Positions 35,288-43,187 of a stretch of 64,000 bases of DNA are shown piece after piece. The position numbers were made by a program, and so were the translations under genes. A model generated the notes under the pieces. That model was not told the DNA's origin, made no database searches, and worked only from the letters and a program-made list of their open reading frames with translations. The stretch is taken from NCBI GenBank assembly GCA_026184435.1, contig CP046447.1. The stretch is one strand, 5' to 3'. The first letter of the stretch is position 1. Every line of letters begins with the position of its first letter. This DNA is from JAADFF01 sp013153035 (lineage in GTDB: Bacteria; Coprothermobacterota; Coprothermobacteria; Coprothermobacterales; JAADFF01).

Positions 35288-36370
35288 ATGGGGTGGATAT
35301 ATGGACCTGTTAACAATGTTGAGGATATTGCCAGAATCAACTGTATTATTCGTGATGAGATGATGATTGCGGAGTCTCCTGAGGTTCTTACTGAGCTTAA
35401 AAAGCGTTCAGATTATTTATGTACACTAACACATTCTCCATTTTGGAAGAAGAAATTTGGAGACAAGATTGATCTTTTGAAAGAAGAGGCTATTAAACAG
35501 AATAGGGCTACAGTACGTCTTGCCAATATGATAGCTAAGGTAAGGGGATGGAACAAAGAATATTCTCCATGGGGGAAAGACAAGTATCCTGATTTTGAAA
35601 AGCATCTTCAGGAAGTTGTTGATATGCTTCTTGAAGAGATAGAGAAATCAGTTTATGAAGACAAGACCCAGATAGAGGTCGATATTAGAAAACTATTCTG
35701 TCAGATACGTTTCAGCATGTTATATGCAGATAGCAAGGAAAAACTGTACGCTCTAAAGAAAAAGGCAGAGGTATGGGTTTTTACGACATTTGGAAAAATC
35801 TTTGTTATGCTTTTCGATGTGGATGCTTTGGTCAAATTGAGGGATATGACAGTTGCTGAATTTAATAGGACTATAGATTTGGCCAATATTGTTGCTGAAT
35901 ATAACGGTTGGGATATAGAGTTTGAGTACTTCAATGAGAGTGACATGGAGCAGGAAGAAGATATCGAGGAGTATATTGAAAGACTTGAGGAGGAAGAGAA
36001 AAAAGCCTCTGAGTATATACCGACAGAGGCAAAATATGGTGATGCAAAAGTTTTATGGATTGTATACGAACTACCAAAGGTAAGAAGAGGTAAAAAGAGA
36101 AGGGCTAAAAGAGTATATTTACCTGCTGATGCCGAAGATATTCAGTTTGAGGGGCCAGATTGGTTCGAGACACGATTTGGAAGGAGAGTATGGGGTATTA
36201 AAATAACATACACCAAGACTATAGGACCTAGAGTCATAAGAAGGGGAGACATGGAAATAAGCATTGGTCCAACTAAGGTCAAACGTTCGAAGATTGTTTC
36301 ATTACCAGAAGGTGTTACGGAGTACGAGGTTATGGACACCAGACCTGCCGATGCCATGGCAATAGCATAA
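35288..36370 (+). CDS. Hypothetical protein with internal helical duplication
   Basis: A 360-aa protein I do not recognise. The first ~230 residues are helical and contain two related copies: one with NRATVRLANMIAKVRGWNKEY (~80-100) and one with NRTIDLANIVAEYNGWDIEF (~195-214), each ending in an acidic stretch. The second copy is followed by a very acidic linker (EEDIEEYIERLEEEEKK). The C-terminal ~130 residues are basic and beta-rich (RRGKKRRAKRVYLPADAEDI). No signal or membrane span. ATG 35288 has GGGGGTGG upstream; the frame stays open to 35249. It is monocistronic with its own terminator. Confidence 0.75.
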   Translation: MGWIYGPVNNVEDIARINCIIRDEMMIAESPEVLTELKKRSDYLCTLTHSPFWKKKFGDKIDLLKEEAIKQNRATVRLANMIAKVRGWNKEYSPWGKDKYPDFEKHLQEVVDMLLEEIEKSVYEDKTQIEVDIRKLFCQIRFSMLYADSKEKLYALKKKAEVWVFTTFGKIFVMLFDVDALVKLRDMTVAEFNRTIDLANIVAEYNGWDIEFEYFNESDMEQEEDIEEYIERLEEEEKKASEYIPTEAKYGDAKVLWIVYELPKVRRGKKRRAKRVYLPADAEDIQFEGPDWFETRFGRRVWGIKITYTKTIGPRVIRRGDMEISIGPTKVKRSKIVSLPEGVTEYEVMDTRPADAMAIA

Positions 36371-36398
36371 AGGAAAACAATTTGATTAAGGTATAAGT

Positions 36399-36424
36399 GG
36401 GGGCATAATGCCCCCATTATTTTA
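36399..36424 (+). terminator. Rho-independent terminator
   Basis: GGGGGCA and TGCCCCC arms around a TAA loop, followed by ATTATTTTATT. Ends the gene at 35288-36370. Confidence 0.8.
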
Positions 36425-36440
36425 TTGATACAATAATGAT

Positions 36441-36992
36441 ATGAAACCGAGAGAAAAGATCATTAATTTAGGAGTGGAGTCTCTTAATGATGAGGAGCTA
36501 TTAATGCTCTTTATTGGCAGTGGTTTTAATGGACTTACAGCCCGTGATATAGCACGAAGTCTTTTAGATGAATTCCGCTCATTGAATGATGTTTTTCGAG
36601 CATCTCCTGAAGAGCTAATGAATATAGAAGGTGTTGGTGTTGCTATATCTTCAAGGCTTGTGGCTGTTGGTGAGATTATGAGGCGTGGAATTCATAAGCC
36701 TTTACTGCAGGAAGAGTATGTAATTATTATGTGTGCAAATGAAAATACAGGGATTTTTATAACGGGGATAGATAATGAAATTACTATTGCTTGGGATTTA
36801 ACGCAACTTCCATGTAAGGATGTTGTTTTGTACCATAGTCATGGAAAAGAGAAAATGCCATCAATATCTGATGAGTGGTTAGTTCTTTACCTTAAAGAGA
36901 AGGGCCTAAATGTTATAAAGTATGAGATTATGACATCTAATATGGATATTTATGATGTATTATCAAAAGTAGATTATATGAAGGGGGAATAG
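36441..36992 (+). CDS. RadC-like (UPF0758) protein, compact
   Basis: A 183-aa protein. The first ~90 residues match the RadC N-terminus: PREKIINLGVESLNDEELLMLFIGSG, ARDIARSLL, and the HhH-like EELMNIEGVGVAISSRLVAVGEI. The JAB/MPN part is shortened and diverged: HSHGKEKMPSISDEW corresponds to HNHPSGDPTPSxxD, keeping two His and the Asp but with one residue less between them. Whether it binds zinc is uncertain. Despite the old name, RadC proteins are not proven repair proteins. There is no SD; TACAAT ends exactly six bases before ATG 36441, so the mRNA looks leaderless. The next gene starts three bases after the stop. Confidence 0.8.
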   Translation: MKPREKIINLGVESLNDEELLMLFIGSGFNGLTARDIARSLLDEFRSLNDVFRASPEELMNIEGVGVAISSRLVAVGEIMRRGIHKPLLQEEYVIIMCANENTGIFITGIDNEITIAWDLTQLPCKDVVLYHSHGKEKMPSISDEWLVLYLKEKGLNVIKYEIMTSNMDIYDVLSKVDYMKGE

Positions 36993-36995
36993 CGT

Positions 36996-37775
36996 ATGAA
37001 GATAGGGTTTGCCCAGATGTTGCCTAAATTGCTTGATCTTAGTGGCAATTTGGAGAAAATAAAAGCGCTGATGACATCTGAAGATTATGATGTTTTGGTG
37101 TTTCCAGAGCTTGCTACTACAGGCTATGTATTTGAAAATATAGATGAAGTATGGAATGTTGCCATGTCTGTAGATGAACTGGTAGACTTTGTGACATCTG
37201 TAAAAAGGCCGGGACTTATTGTAATAGGATTTGCAGAAAAGTATGGCGACAAATTATTTAATTCATCTGTAGCCATAACTCCTGAAGGTGATTACTATTT
37301 GTATAGAAAGATTCATCTCTTTGATAGAGAAAAGTTATGGTTTTCTCCGGGTAATCTTGGTTTTACAGTATTTGATTGGCGGGGATATAAGTTTGGCATG
37401 ATGATATGCTTTGACTGGATTTTCCCCGAGGCTATGCGCACGCTGGCTGTGAAAGGAGCGGATCTGGTACTTCATAGTGCCAACCTTGTACTTCCTTACT
37501 GTCAGAATGCTATGACAACAAGGTGCCTTGAAAATCATGTATTTGCCATTACTGCCAATCGTATAGGTGAAGAAAGAGGTGTAAAGTTTACGGGTATGAG
37601 CCAGATTACAGGCGTTAAGGGAGATATTCTTCTAAGATATTCTCCCGATGGAGAAGGTCTGGGATTTGTTGAAGTTAACTTATTTGAGTCGCGAGACAAA
37701 CGTATTGCCACACTGAATAACATTATGCTTGATAGAAGACCAGAATGGTATTTAGACCTTACAAGGGGGGTATAA
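36996..37775 (+). CDS. Carbon-nitrogen hydrolase (nitrilase superfamily)
   Basis: A 259-aa amidase-type hydrolase. The catalytic triad is visible: E38 (VFPELATTGY), K105 (YRKIHLF) and C138 (MICFDWIFPEA). The overall pattern is like omega-amidase and aliphatic amidase branches; GFAEKYGDKLFNSSVAITPEG and NRIGEERGVKFTGMSQIT are typical of the superfamily. The substrate is uncertain. ATG 36996 follows GGGGGAATAGCGT. It lies between the RadC-like gene and a phosphohexomutase with only three or so bases on each side, so the three are probably one transcript. Confidence 0.9.
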   Translation: MKIGFAQMLPKLLDLSGNLEKIKALMTSEDYDVLVFPELATTGYVFENIDEVWNVAMSVDELVDFVTSVKRPGLIVIGFAEKYGDKLFNSSVAITPEGDYYLYRKIHLFDREKLWFSPGNLGFTVFDWRGYKFGMMICFDWIFPEAMRTLAVKGADLVLHSANLVLPYCQNAMTTRCLENHVFAITANRIGEERGVKFTGMSQITGVKGDILLRYSPDGEGLGFVEVNLFESRDKRIATLNNIMLDRRPEWYLDLTRGV

Positions 37776-37778
37776 ACT

Positions 37779-39158
37779 ATGCCAATAAAATTTGGAACAG
37801 ATGGCTGGCGTGATCTTATAGGTTTCGATTACAATGCTGAAAACATTGTTCGGGTGTCAAGAGCTGTTTCTCAATATTTTCAGAAGCTTAATAAAGGTAG
37901 TAAAGTTCTTATAGGCTATGACAACCGCTTTATGTCTGAAGAGTTTGCCCAGGTGATTGGTAGGGTATTCGATTCTGATGGTTATGAGGTTCATATATTT
38001 GAGAAACCTGTGCCAACCCCACTGCTTGCATGGTCTGTTAAGCATAAGGGATATGCTTTAGGTATTATGTTGACCGCTAGTCATAATCCTCATTATTATC
38101 ATGGATATAAGGTAATCCCATGGCATGGCAGCCCTGCTGAGAAGGATATTACCGATGGTATACAGGCACTTATAGATCTGGATGCCCCCGTTTCTGTTGA
38201 CTTTCCCTATGAAAAGAAATATCTTATTCCCGTTCCCGATGATTACCTTCTTGCTGTAAAGTCATTTGTTGGTGATATTAAGACGGATATGCGTATCGTA
38301 TATTCAGCCATGCATGGTGTAGGAGCAGGTTTTACTGATAGGGTCTTGAAATCTTACGGGCTCCATGTTTCTACAATCCGTAGTGGTAGAGATCCCTATT
38401 TTGGTGGTATAATTCCTGAACCCAAACCACAGTATCTTTCCGATCTTGCACAGATGGTCAAAGGTTTTGGTGCTGTTGGATTGGCCAACGATGGAGATGC
38501 CGATAGGTTTGGTCTTGTTGATGAAAAAGGAAATGTTGTTAATAATAACTGGTTTCTCGCCGCTATTGCATGGTACCTCTACGAGATCAAGAAGATGAAG
38601 GGTAATATTGGCCGAACCGTAGCTACAACGCATATGCTTAACAATATCGCTAAAGCTTATGGCTACAGCTGTGTGGAAACCCCTGTTGGTTTTAAATGGT
38701 TAGGCAAGGAAATGAGAGAAGGTAATATTTTCTATGGTGGAGAAGAGTCTGGTGGGCTGGGTATAGCTGAGCATGTACCAGAAAAAGATGGTGTTATTGC
38801 CGATGTTATGTTTGTTCATGCCCTTACATCATTTGGTGGTACTGTTTCCGAATTTATGCAGTTCTTGCAAGATAGATTTGGGCCGTTAGTATATGAAAGA
38901 AGAGATTATCATTTATCTCAGGAGCAGAGAGCCTATGTAAAGGCTATGTTGGAGTCTGAGGAATTACCTTCTTGGTTAGATAATGTTAAAGAGGTTATTC
39001 GCAAAGATGGACTGAAAGTTATTTGGGATGATGGGGCATGGCTTCTTATTAGACTGTCTGGCACGGAGCCTGTCATTAGGGTCTATGTAGAAGCTCAAGA
39101 GGAGGATAGGTTAGAAGAGATACATACCTTGGTGGTGAAAAATGTTTTAGAAAGATGA
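37779..39158 (+). CDS. Phosphoglucomutase/phosphomannomutase
   Basis: A 459-aa alpha-D-phosphohexomutase. The four family motifs are present: the active-site TASHNP (phosphoserine, ~residue 97), the metal loop DGDADRFG (~232-239), the sugar-binding GGEESGG (~313-319) and the phosphate-binding RLSGTEPVIRVYVE at the C-terminus. It interconverts hexose 1- and 6-phosphates; whether glucose, mannose or glucosamine is preferred cannot be told. ATG 37779 has AAGGGGGG upstream and follows the nitrilase gene by three bases. CvpA and HtrA genes follow. Confidence 0.93.
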   Translation: MPIKFGTDGWRDLIGFDYNAENIVRVSRAVSQYFQKLNKGSKVLIGYDNRFMSEEFAQVIGRVFDSDGYEVHIFEKPVPTPLLAWSVKHKGYALGIMLTASHNPHYYHGYKVIPWHGSPAEKDITDGIQALIDLDAPVSVDFPYEKKYLIPVPDDYLLAVKSFVGDIKTDMRIVYSAMHGVGAGFTDRVLKSYGLHVSTIRSGRDPYFGGIIPEPKPQYLSDLAQMVKGFGAVGLANDGDADRFGLVDEKGNVVNNNWFLAAIAWYLYEIKKMKGNIGRTVATTHMLNNIAKAYGYSCVETPVGFKWLGKEMREGNIFYGGEESGGLGIAEHVPEKDGVIADVMFVHALTSFGGTVSEFMQFLQDRFGPLVYERRDYHLSQEQRAYVKAMLESEELPSWLDNVKEVIRKDGLKVIWDDGAWLLIRLSGTEPVIRVYVEAQEEDRLEEIHTLVVKNVLER

Positions 39159-39168
39159 GGTGATGTAG

Positions 39169-39750
39169 GTGTCGATTAACATATTAGATGTATTAGCTAT
39201 TTTGTACTTAATTCTTGCCGTTGTTGATGGATGGCGGAAGGGGGTTTATACTCTTTTCAATATACTTGCCCTTGTGCTGTCAGGCTTGTTTGCCAAGTTT
39301 TGGTATGGCTTCATGCTTTCTTTTCTTAATAGCGCATTTGGATTTGAATCTTCTATAGCAAAATATGTTAGTGATTTAGTTCAAGCTAATCCTCAAAATC
39401 TGAAGCTGTTTGCTCAGTTTTTGGGAATGCAAACAGATATTACTGTGCAGGTTGCCGATGTTAGCCATAAAATAGCTGTACTTCTTGCTATGGCCCTTTC
39501 ATTTATAGCCGCTTATATTATATTGCGTATCATCTTCCTTTTCTTCTCAGGAAAAGCTTCAGAAATGCTTTCTATGAAACTCTTCGGTGTGCTTGTCCAT
39601 CTTATTATTGCCGTGGTTGTTATTACCATAGTCTTCGACATTTTATGGGCTTTGTCTTTTCAAATAGAAGGACTTCGTAACCTTATGTTGACAAGTAAGA
39701 TATGGCCTCTTGCATCTTATATTAACGCCCTCCTGTTGTCACTGATATGA
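39169..39750 (+). CDS. CvpA family membrane protein
   Basis: A 193-aa protein with four hydrophobic segments (roughly residues 5-22, 28-50, 103-124, 135-160). The N-terminus ILDVLAILYLILAVVDGWRKGVYTLFNILAL matches the CvpA pattern (D-x(7-9)-G-x-x-RG). CvpA-like proteins are needed for colicin V production in E. coli, but their general function is unclear. The start is GTG 39169 with GAGGTG upstream. It is 10 bases after the phosphohexomutase and ahead of HtrA. Confidence 0.8.
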   Translation: MSINILDVLAILYLILAVVDGWRKGVYTLFNILALVLSGLFAKFWYGFMLSFLNSAFGFESSIAKYVSDLVQANPQNLKLFAQFLGMQTDITVQVADVSHKIAVLLAMALSFIAAYIILRIIFLFFSGKASEMLSMKLFGVLVHLIIAVVVITIVFDILWALSFQIEGLRNLMLTSKIWPLASYINALLLSLI

Positions 39751-39822
39751 TTATATGAGCTATTTGTGTGAAGAGTTATAATGTTAGCGTATCTATAGTC
39801 TATTCATAAGGGAGGGATGGCT

Positions 39823-40986
39823 ATGAAAAACTCAGTAGGTCTAGTTATTGCTGTATTAATTATTTCTGTATTGGCAGGAGTACTTGGTGGCTATATGGTG
39901 GCCGACTATGCTATAGCAAATTATGTAGCTACCCATGGAGCATCATTTAGTGCTACAAGCACATGTTCTGAGGGTACATCTACTTCTACACCTGTGGTGG
40001 TAGGAAATAGCACGCTGAACATGCCTTCACTTGCACCACTTGTTGCTAAGGTAAGACCGGCAGTTGTTCACATTGCTGTTGTGTCTTATGTTGAACAATT
40101 TAATATATTTGGTGGCTACAGTGTTGTTCCGCAGGAAGGTTTGGGTTCTGGCTTTTTCATAAAGTATGATGGAAAGTACTACGTTGTTACTAATAGACAT
40201 GTTGTCAAAGATGCAGATAATGTTACCGTAAAGCTTTACGACGGTTCTGCATATAAGGCTAAAGTATTGGGTACTGATGATTGGTCGGATATAGCGGTTT
40301 TGAAGCTGATTAATTTCCCCAAAGATAAACCTATTCATTATCTTGAGTGGGGAGATTCTTCTAAAGTAAAGGTTGGAGATTTTGTCATAGCGGTGGGGAA
40401 TCCGTATGGTTTCGATTACACTGTAACATTTGGTATTATCAGCGGAAAAGAGAGAACAATTAATGAGGGTAATGGCGTAGTAGTTTATGATGCACTTCAA
40501 ACTGATGCCGCTATTAATCCCGGTAATTCTGGTGGACCGCTAGTTACCATGGATGGTAAAGTTGTGGGTATCAACACGGCTATATATGCCCAGGCTCAAG
40601 GTATAGGCTTCTCTGTTTCTGCCAATACAGCAAAAAAAGTTGTTGATGATATTCTGAAGTATGGACATGCCAGATGGCCATATATTGGTATTTACATGGT
40701 GGATGTTAATGAAGATATGAAGGAAAAGCTTGATTTACCGTTTGAAGGTGGGGTATATGTTGCTAAAGTGGTTCCAGGTTCTCCTGCTGACAAGGCTGGA
40801 ATCCAGAAGGGTGATATTATTATTGCTCTCAATGGCGAAAAGATAGAAAATTCTGATACTTTAGCTAGGGATATTCGACAGAACTATAATCCTGGTGATA
40901 CTGTGACACTAAAAATTTATCGTGATGGGGAGTATATTGAGAAAACTATTGTTCTAGGTGAAAAACCTAAGCAGCAGGGACGGTGA
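39823..40986 (+). CDS. htrA: HtrA/DegP-type serine protease with one PDZ domain
   Basis: Envelope quality-control protease of 387 aa. Residues 4-26 form a signal anchor, followed by a Ser/Thr-rich linker (~40-65). The trypsin-like domain carries H126 (VTNRHVVKDA), D156 (DDWSDIAVLKL) and S236 (NPGNSGGPL). A single PDZ domain (~280-370, GGVYVAKVVPGSPADKAGIQKGDIII) follows, as in DegS-type or Gram-positive HtrA. The ATG at 39823 is seven bases after GGGAGG; the in-frame ATG 39817 is directly on the SD. A TATAAT at 39772-39777 or so may be its own promoter. rlmH follows with an overlap or near overlap. Confidence 0.94.
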   Translation: MKNSVGLVIAVLIISVLAGVLGGYMVADYAIANYVATHGASFSATSTCSEGTSTSTPVVVGNSTLNMPSLAPLVAKVRPAVVHIAVVSYVEQFNIFGGYSVVPQEGLGSGFFIKYDGKYYVVTNRHVVKDADNVTVKLYDGSAYKAKVLGTDDWSDIAVLKLINFPKDKPIHYLEWGDSSKVKVGDFVIAVGNPYGFDYTVTFGIISGKERTINEGNGVVVYDALQTDAAINPGNSGGPLVTMDGKVVGINTAIYAQAQGIGFSVSANTAKKVVDDILKYGHARWPYIGIYMVDVNEDMKEKLDLPFEGGVYVAKVVPGSPADKAGIQKGDIIIALNGEKIENSDTLARDIRQNYNPGDTVTLKIYRDGEYIEKTIVLGEKPKQQGR

Positions 40987-40988
40987 CA

Positions 40989-41453
40989 ATGGTTAGGCTT
41001 ATAACTGTTGGAAAGCCCAAAAAAGGCTTTGTTGCCGATGGCATAAAGGAGTTTGAAAAACGGCTTCATCCATATAGTGTGAAGTTAGAGTTTATAAGGG
41101 AGGGCGGTATACCCCGCTCTCCTTCTCTTTATGAGGAGACTAAGCGGAAAGAATGGCATACTGTTGTAAAGAAGATAAGGCCTGCGGAAAAGATATTTCT
41201 CTGGGATAGCAGAGGGGAGTTATGGGACACAGATAGACTTGTTGATTTTTTGAAACAAAATATGACTCATAGTGGTAAGATAGCAATGGTTATAGGGGGC
41301 CCTCTTGGGTTTCCTGAAGAGGCGTATAAAGAGGCGGATTATATTGTTTCTTTATCAAGATTTACTTTTACCCATCAGATGGCGATTTTAATGGTTCTAG
41401 AACAGTTATATCGTGCATACAAGATTATTTCTGGGCAGCCTTATGCTTATTGA
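40989..41453 (+). CDS. rlmH: 23S rRNA (pseudouridine-1915-N3)-methyltransferase
   Basis: A 154-aa SPOUT methyltransferase. The family pattern is complete: RLITVGKPKKGFVADGIKEFEKRL at the N-terminus, FLWDSRGELWDTDRLVDFL in the middle, MVIGGPLGFPEEAYKEADY (SAM-binding knot loop) and SLSRFTFTHQMAILMVLEQLYRAYKI, ending in GQPYAY (canonical PYH). It methylates the pseudouridine in helix 69 of the large ribosomal subunit. ATG 40989 is chosen; GTG 40983, overlapping the htrA stop, is an alternative. Confidence 0.95.
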   Translation: MVRLITVGKPKKGFVADGIKEFEKRLHPYSVKLEFIREGGIPRSPSLYEETKRKEWHTVVKKIRPAEKIFLWDSRGELWDTDRLVDFLKQNMTHSGKIAMVIGGPLGFPEEAYKEADYIVSLSRFTFTHQMAILMVLEQLYRAYKIISGQPYAY

Positions 41454-41524
41454 GAAAATTGGAGCATTTTCGAGTATTGTGGCGTAAATTTGCGAAATAT
41501 TGAGTATAATTGTAAAAATACAGC

Positions 41525-41553
41525 TTGACAAAAGACAATTAATGATATATAAC
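41525..41553 (+). promoter_or_regulatory. Promoter of speH-speE
   Basis: TTGACA at 41525-41530, a 17-bp spacer and TATAAC at 41548-41553. This gives a leader of roughly 60 bases before speH. Confidence 0.7.
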
Positions 41554-41622
41554 AGTATATAGTCAAAAATACTGAAAGTTTATGTGAGGTGAGAAAACAC
41601 ATAGGAAAGGAGAGTGATGGGA

Positions 41623-42063
41623 ATGATCAATACCATCGGTCGTCATTATGTCGTTGAGGCTTCTGGTTGCAACCCAGAGGTTATTAATGACATGAAGAGA
41701 GTAGAGGAAATTCTGGTTCAGGCAGCAAAGCAGGCCCGTGCTTCCGTGGTTACTACTGCTTTCCATAGATTCTATCCTCAGGGTGTTAGTGGTGTAGTTG
41801 TTGTTTCTGAATCTCATATTGCTGTTCATACATGGCCTGAAAAAGGTTATGCTGCACTTGATATTTACACTTGTGGTGATCATACTATGCCTGATGAAGC
41901 AGTGAAGTATGTTCTCAAAGAGTTTGGAGCAACAAGTGCACACATCACCTATATCGTAAGAGGTCTTGAAAGTGAGGACAAGAAGGATTTGTATCTTCAC
42001 GAACTTGAGACCAAGGAGGAGAGGCTAGACAATGTCAAAGAGAAATTGGATATGGTTCTATGA
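41623..42063 (+). CDS. speH: S-adenosylmethionine decarboxylase proenzyme
   Basis: Makes decarboxylated SAM, the aminopropyl donor for spermidine. The 146-aa bacterial-type proenzyme has GRH near the N-terminus, the TTAFHRFYPQGVSGVVVVSESH segment (split here for length at the middle) and HTWPEKGYAALDIYTCG. Self-cleavage should occur between E63 and S64 (SES-H), creating the pyruvoyl group, matching the position in Thermotoga. ATG 41623 gives this register; ATG 41617 and GTG 41614 are closer to the SD (AGGAG at 41608). The C-terminus is about 15 residues longer than usual and overlaps speE by 32 bases. Confidence 0.95.
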   Translation: MINTIGRHYVVEASGCNPEVINDMKRVEEILVQAAKQARASVVTTAFHRFYPQGVSGVVVVSESHIAVHTWPEKGYAALDIYTCGDHTMPDEAVKYVLKEFGATSAHITYIVRGLESEDKKDLYLHELETKEERLDNVKEKLDMVL

Positions 42064-42979
42064 TGCCTTTGCACCATCTGAAATTCATGTTCACGGCATA
42101 TCTAAAACATACTTTGTAGGCGAGACCCAATATCAAGTTGTTGAGGTTGTCGAAAATCCTTATTATGGGAAAATGCTTATTTTAGATGGTGATGTCCAGT
42201 CATCACTTCTCGATGAATTTATCTATCATGAAGCCCTTGTCCATCCAGCGCTACTTGCTGTAAAAGAACCAAAAAAAATCATGGTACTAGGTGGCGGAGA
42301 GGGGGCAACTCTGAGAGAACTGTATAAGCATAAATCTGTTGAACATGTGACAATGGTTGATATTGATGAAGAAGTTGTTTCTATATGTAAAGAGCACTTG
42401 CCGGAGTGGCATCAAGGTGCGTTTGATGATTCTCGCACACATCTTGTTATTGCCGATGCCGGTAAAGTTGTCAGAGAATCTGAAGATAAAAGTTATGATG
42501 TTGTTATCAGCGATCTTGTAGAGCCTTTTGACATGGGTCCTACATATCATTTGTTTACCAAAGAGTTTTTTGAGCATATACATAGAATGCTTGCAGACGA
42601 TGGTGTGTTTGTACTTCAAGCATCTATTCTACGGATGGGTACTATGCTTATGCATGCAGCTATTAGAAAGACTCTCCAGCAGGTATTTCCTGTTGTGAGG
42701 TCATTTGCGGCATATGTTGGTTCATTTGATGTGCCTTGGTCGTTTGTTATTGCTACTAAAGGGGAAGACCCAAAGCAGTGGACAATTGAACATGTCAATA
42801 ATATGATCAAAGAGCGTATCTCTGGTGAGCTGAGATTTTATGATGGTGAGTCTCATGTGCATATGTTTATGCTTCCTAAATACGCTCGTACGTACTTTGA
42901 AACGGAGGATATACCAATACTGACAGATGAAACAAAGATTAATTTACCGTCTAAACTTGGTATGTTGCCTCATGATTAA
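42032..42979 (+). CDS. speE: Polyamine aminopropyltransferase (spermidine synthase)
   Basis: A 315-aa spermidine synthase family enzyme that transfers the aminopropyl group from decarboxylated SAM to an amine acceptor. Family features: YQVVEVVENPYYGKMLILDG, DEFIYHEALVHPALL, the SAM-binding VLGGGEGATLREL (~86-98), VDIDEEVVSICKEHLP, and the catalytic-loop position SDLVEPFDMGPTYHLFT, which differs from the common DS(T/S)DP and recalls thermophile enzymes that use agmatine or longer acceptors. Its substrate range is therefore open. ATG 42032 has GGAGGAGAGG upstream, inside speH. A terminator follows at 43009. Confidence 0.93.
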   Translation: MSKRNWIWFYDAFAPSEIHVHGISKTYFVGETQYQVVEVVENPYYGKMLILDGDVQSSLLDEFIYHEALVHPALLAVKEPKKIMVLGGGEGATLRELYKHKSVEHVTMVDIDEEVVSICKEHLPEWHQGAFDDSRTHLVIADAGKVVRESEDKSYDVVISDLVEPFDMGPTYHLFTKEFFEHIHRMLADDGVFVLQASILRMGTMLMHAAIRKTLQQVFPVVRSFAAYVGSFDVPWSFVIATKGEDPKQWTIEHVNNMIKERISGELRFYDGESHVHMFMLPKYARTYFETEDIPILTDETKINLPSKLGMLPHD

Positions 42980-43008
42980 TGCTATCCTATGCGGAAATAT
43001 GGTATATT

Positions 43009-43040
43009 AAAGGGGGAGCATGGGCTCCCTCTTTTTCTTT
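43009..43040 (+). terminator. Rho-independent terminator of speH-speE
   Basis: AAAGGGGGAGC pairs with GCTCCCTCTTT around a four-base loop, followed by TTCTTTT. Confidence 0.85.
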
Positions 43041-43082
43041 TGATGTAATATAATGGTAGAAAATATTATGGAGGTGGTTTGT

Positions 43083-43187
43083 TTGGACGACCCTCTACCA
43101 AGTAGATGTTACCTTGCTGAAACCTCTCTTGTGTTAGCTTCACCATACTTTATCTGTCCACGAGGTGATAAAAATGGGCTCCTCTAA
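43083..43187 (+). CDS. Candidate 34-aa leader ORF before the CorC-like gene
   Basis: A short frame starting with TTG 43083, with GGAGGTG at 43070-43076 at ideal spacing. A TATAAT box at 43049-43054 lies just before it. The peptide (DDPLPSRCYLAET..., with two cysteines and PRGDKNGLL at the end) matches nothing I know. Its stop overlaps the start of the CorC-like gene, whose own SD (GAGGTG at 43162-43167) is inside this frame, so translation of the two would be coupled. It may be a leader peptide or a small protein, or chance. Confidence 0.4.
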   Translation: MDDPLPSRCYLAETSLVLASPYFICPRGDKNGLL

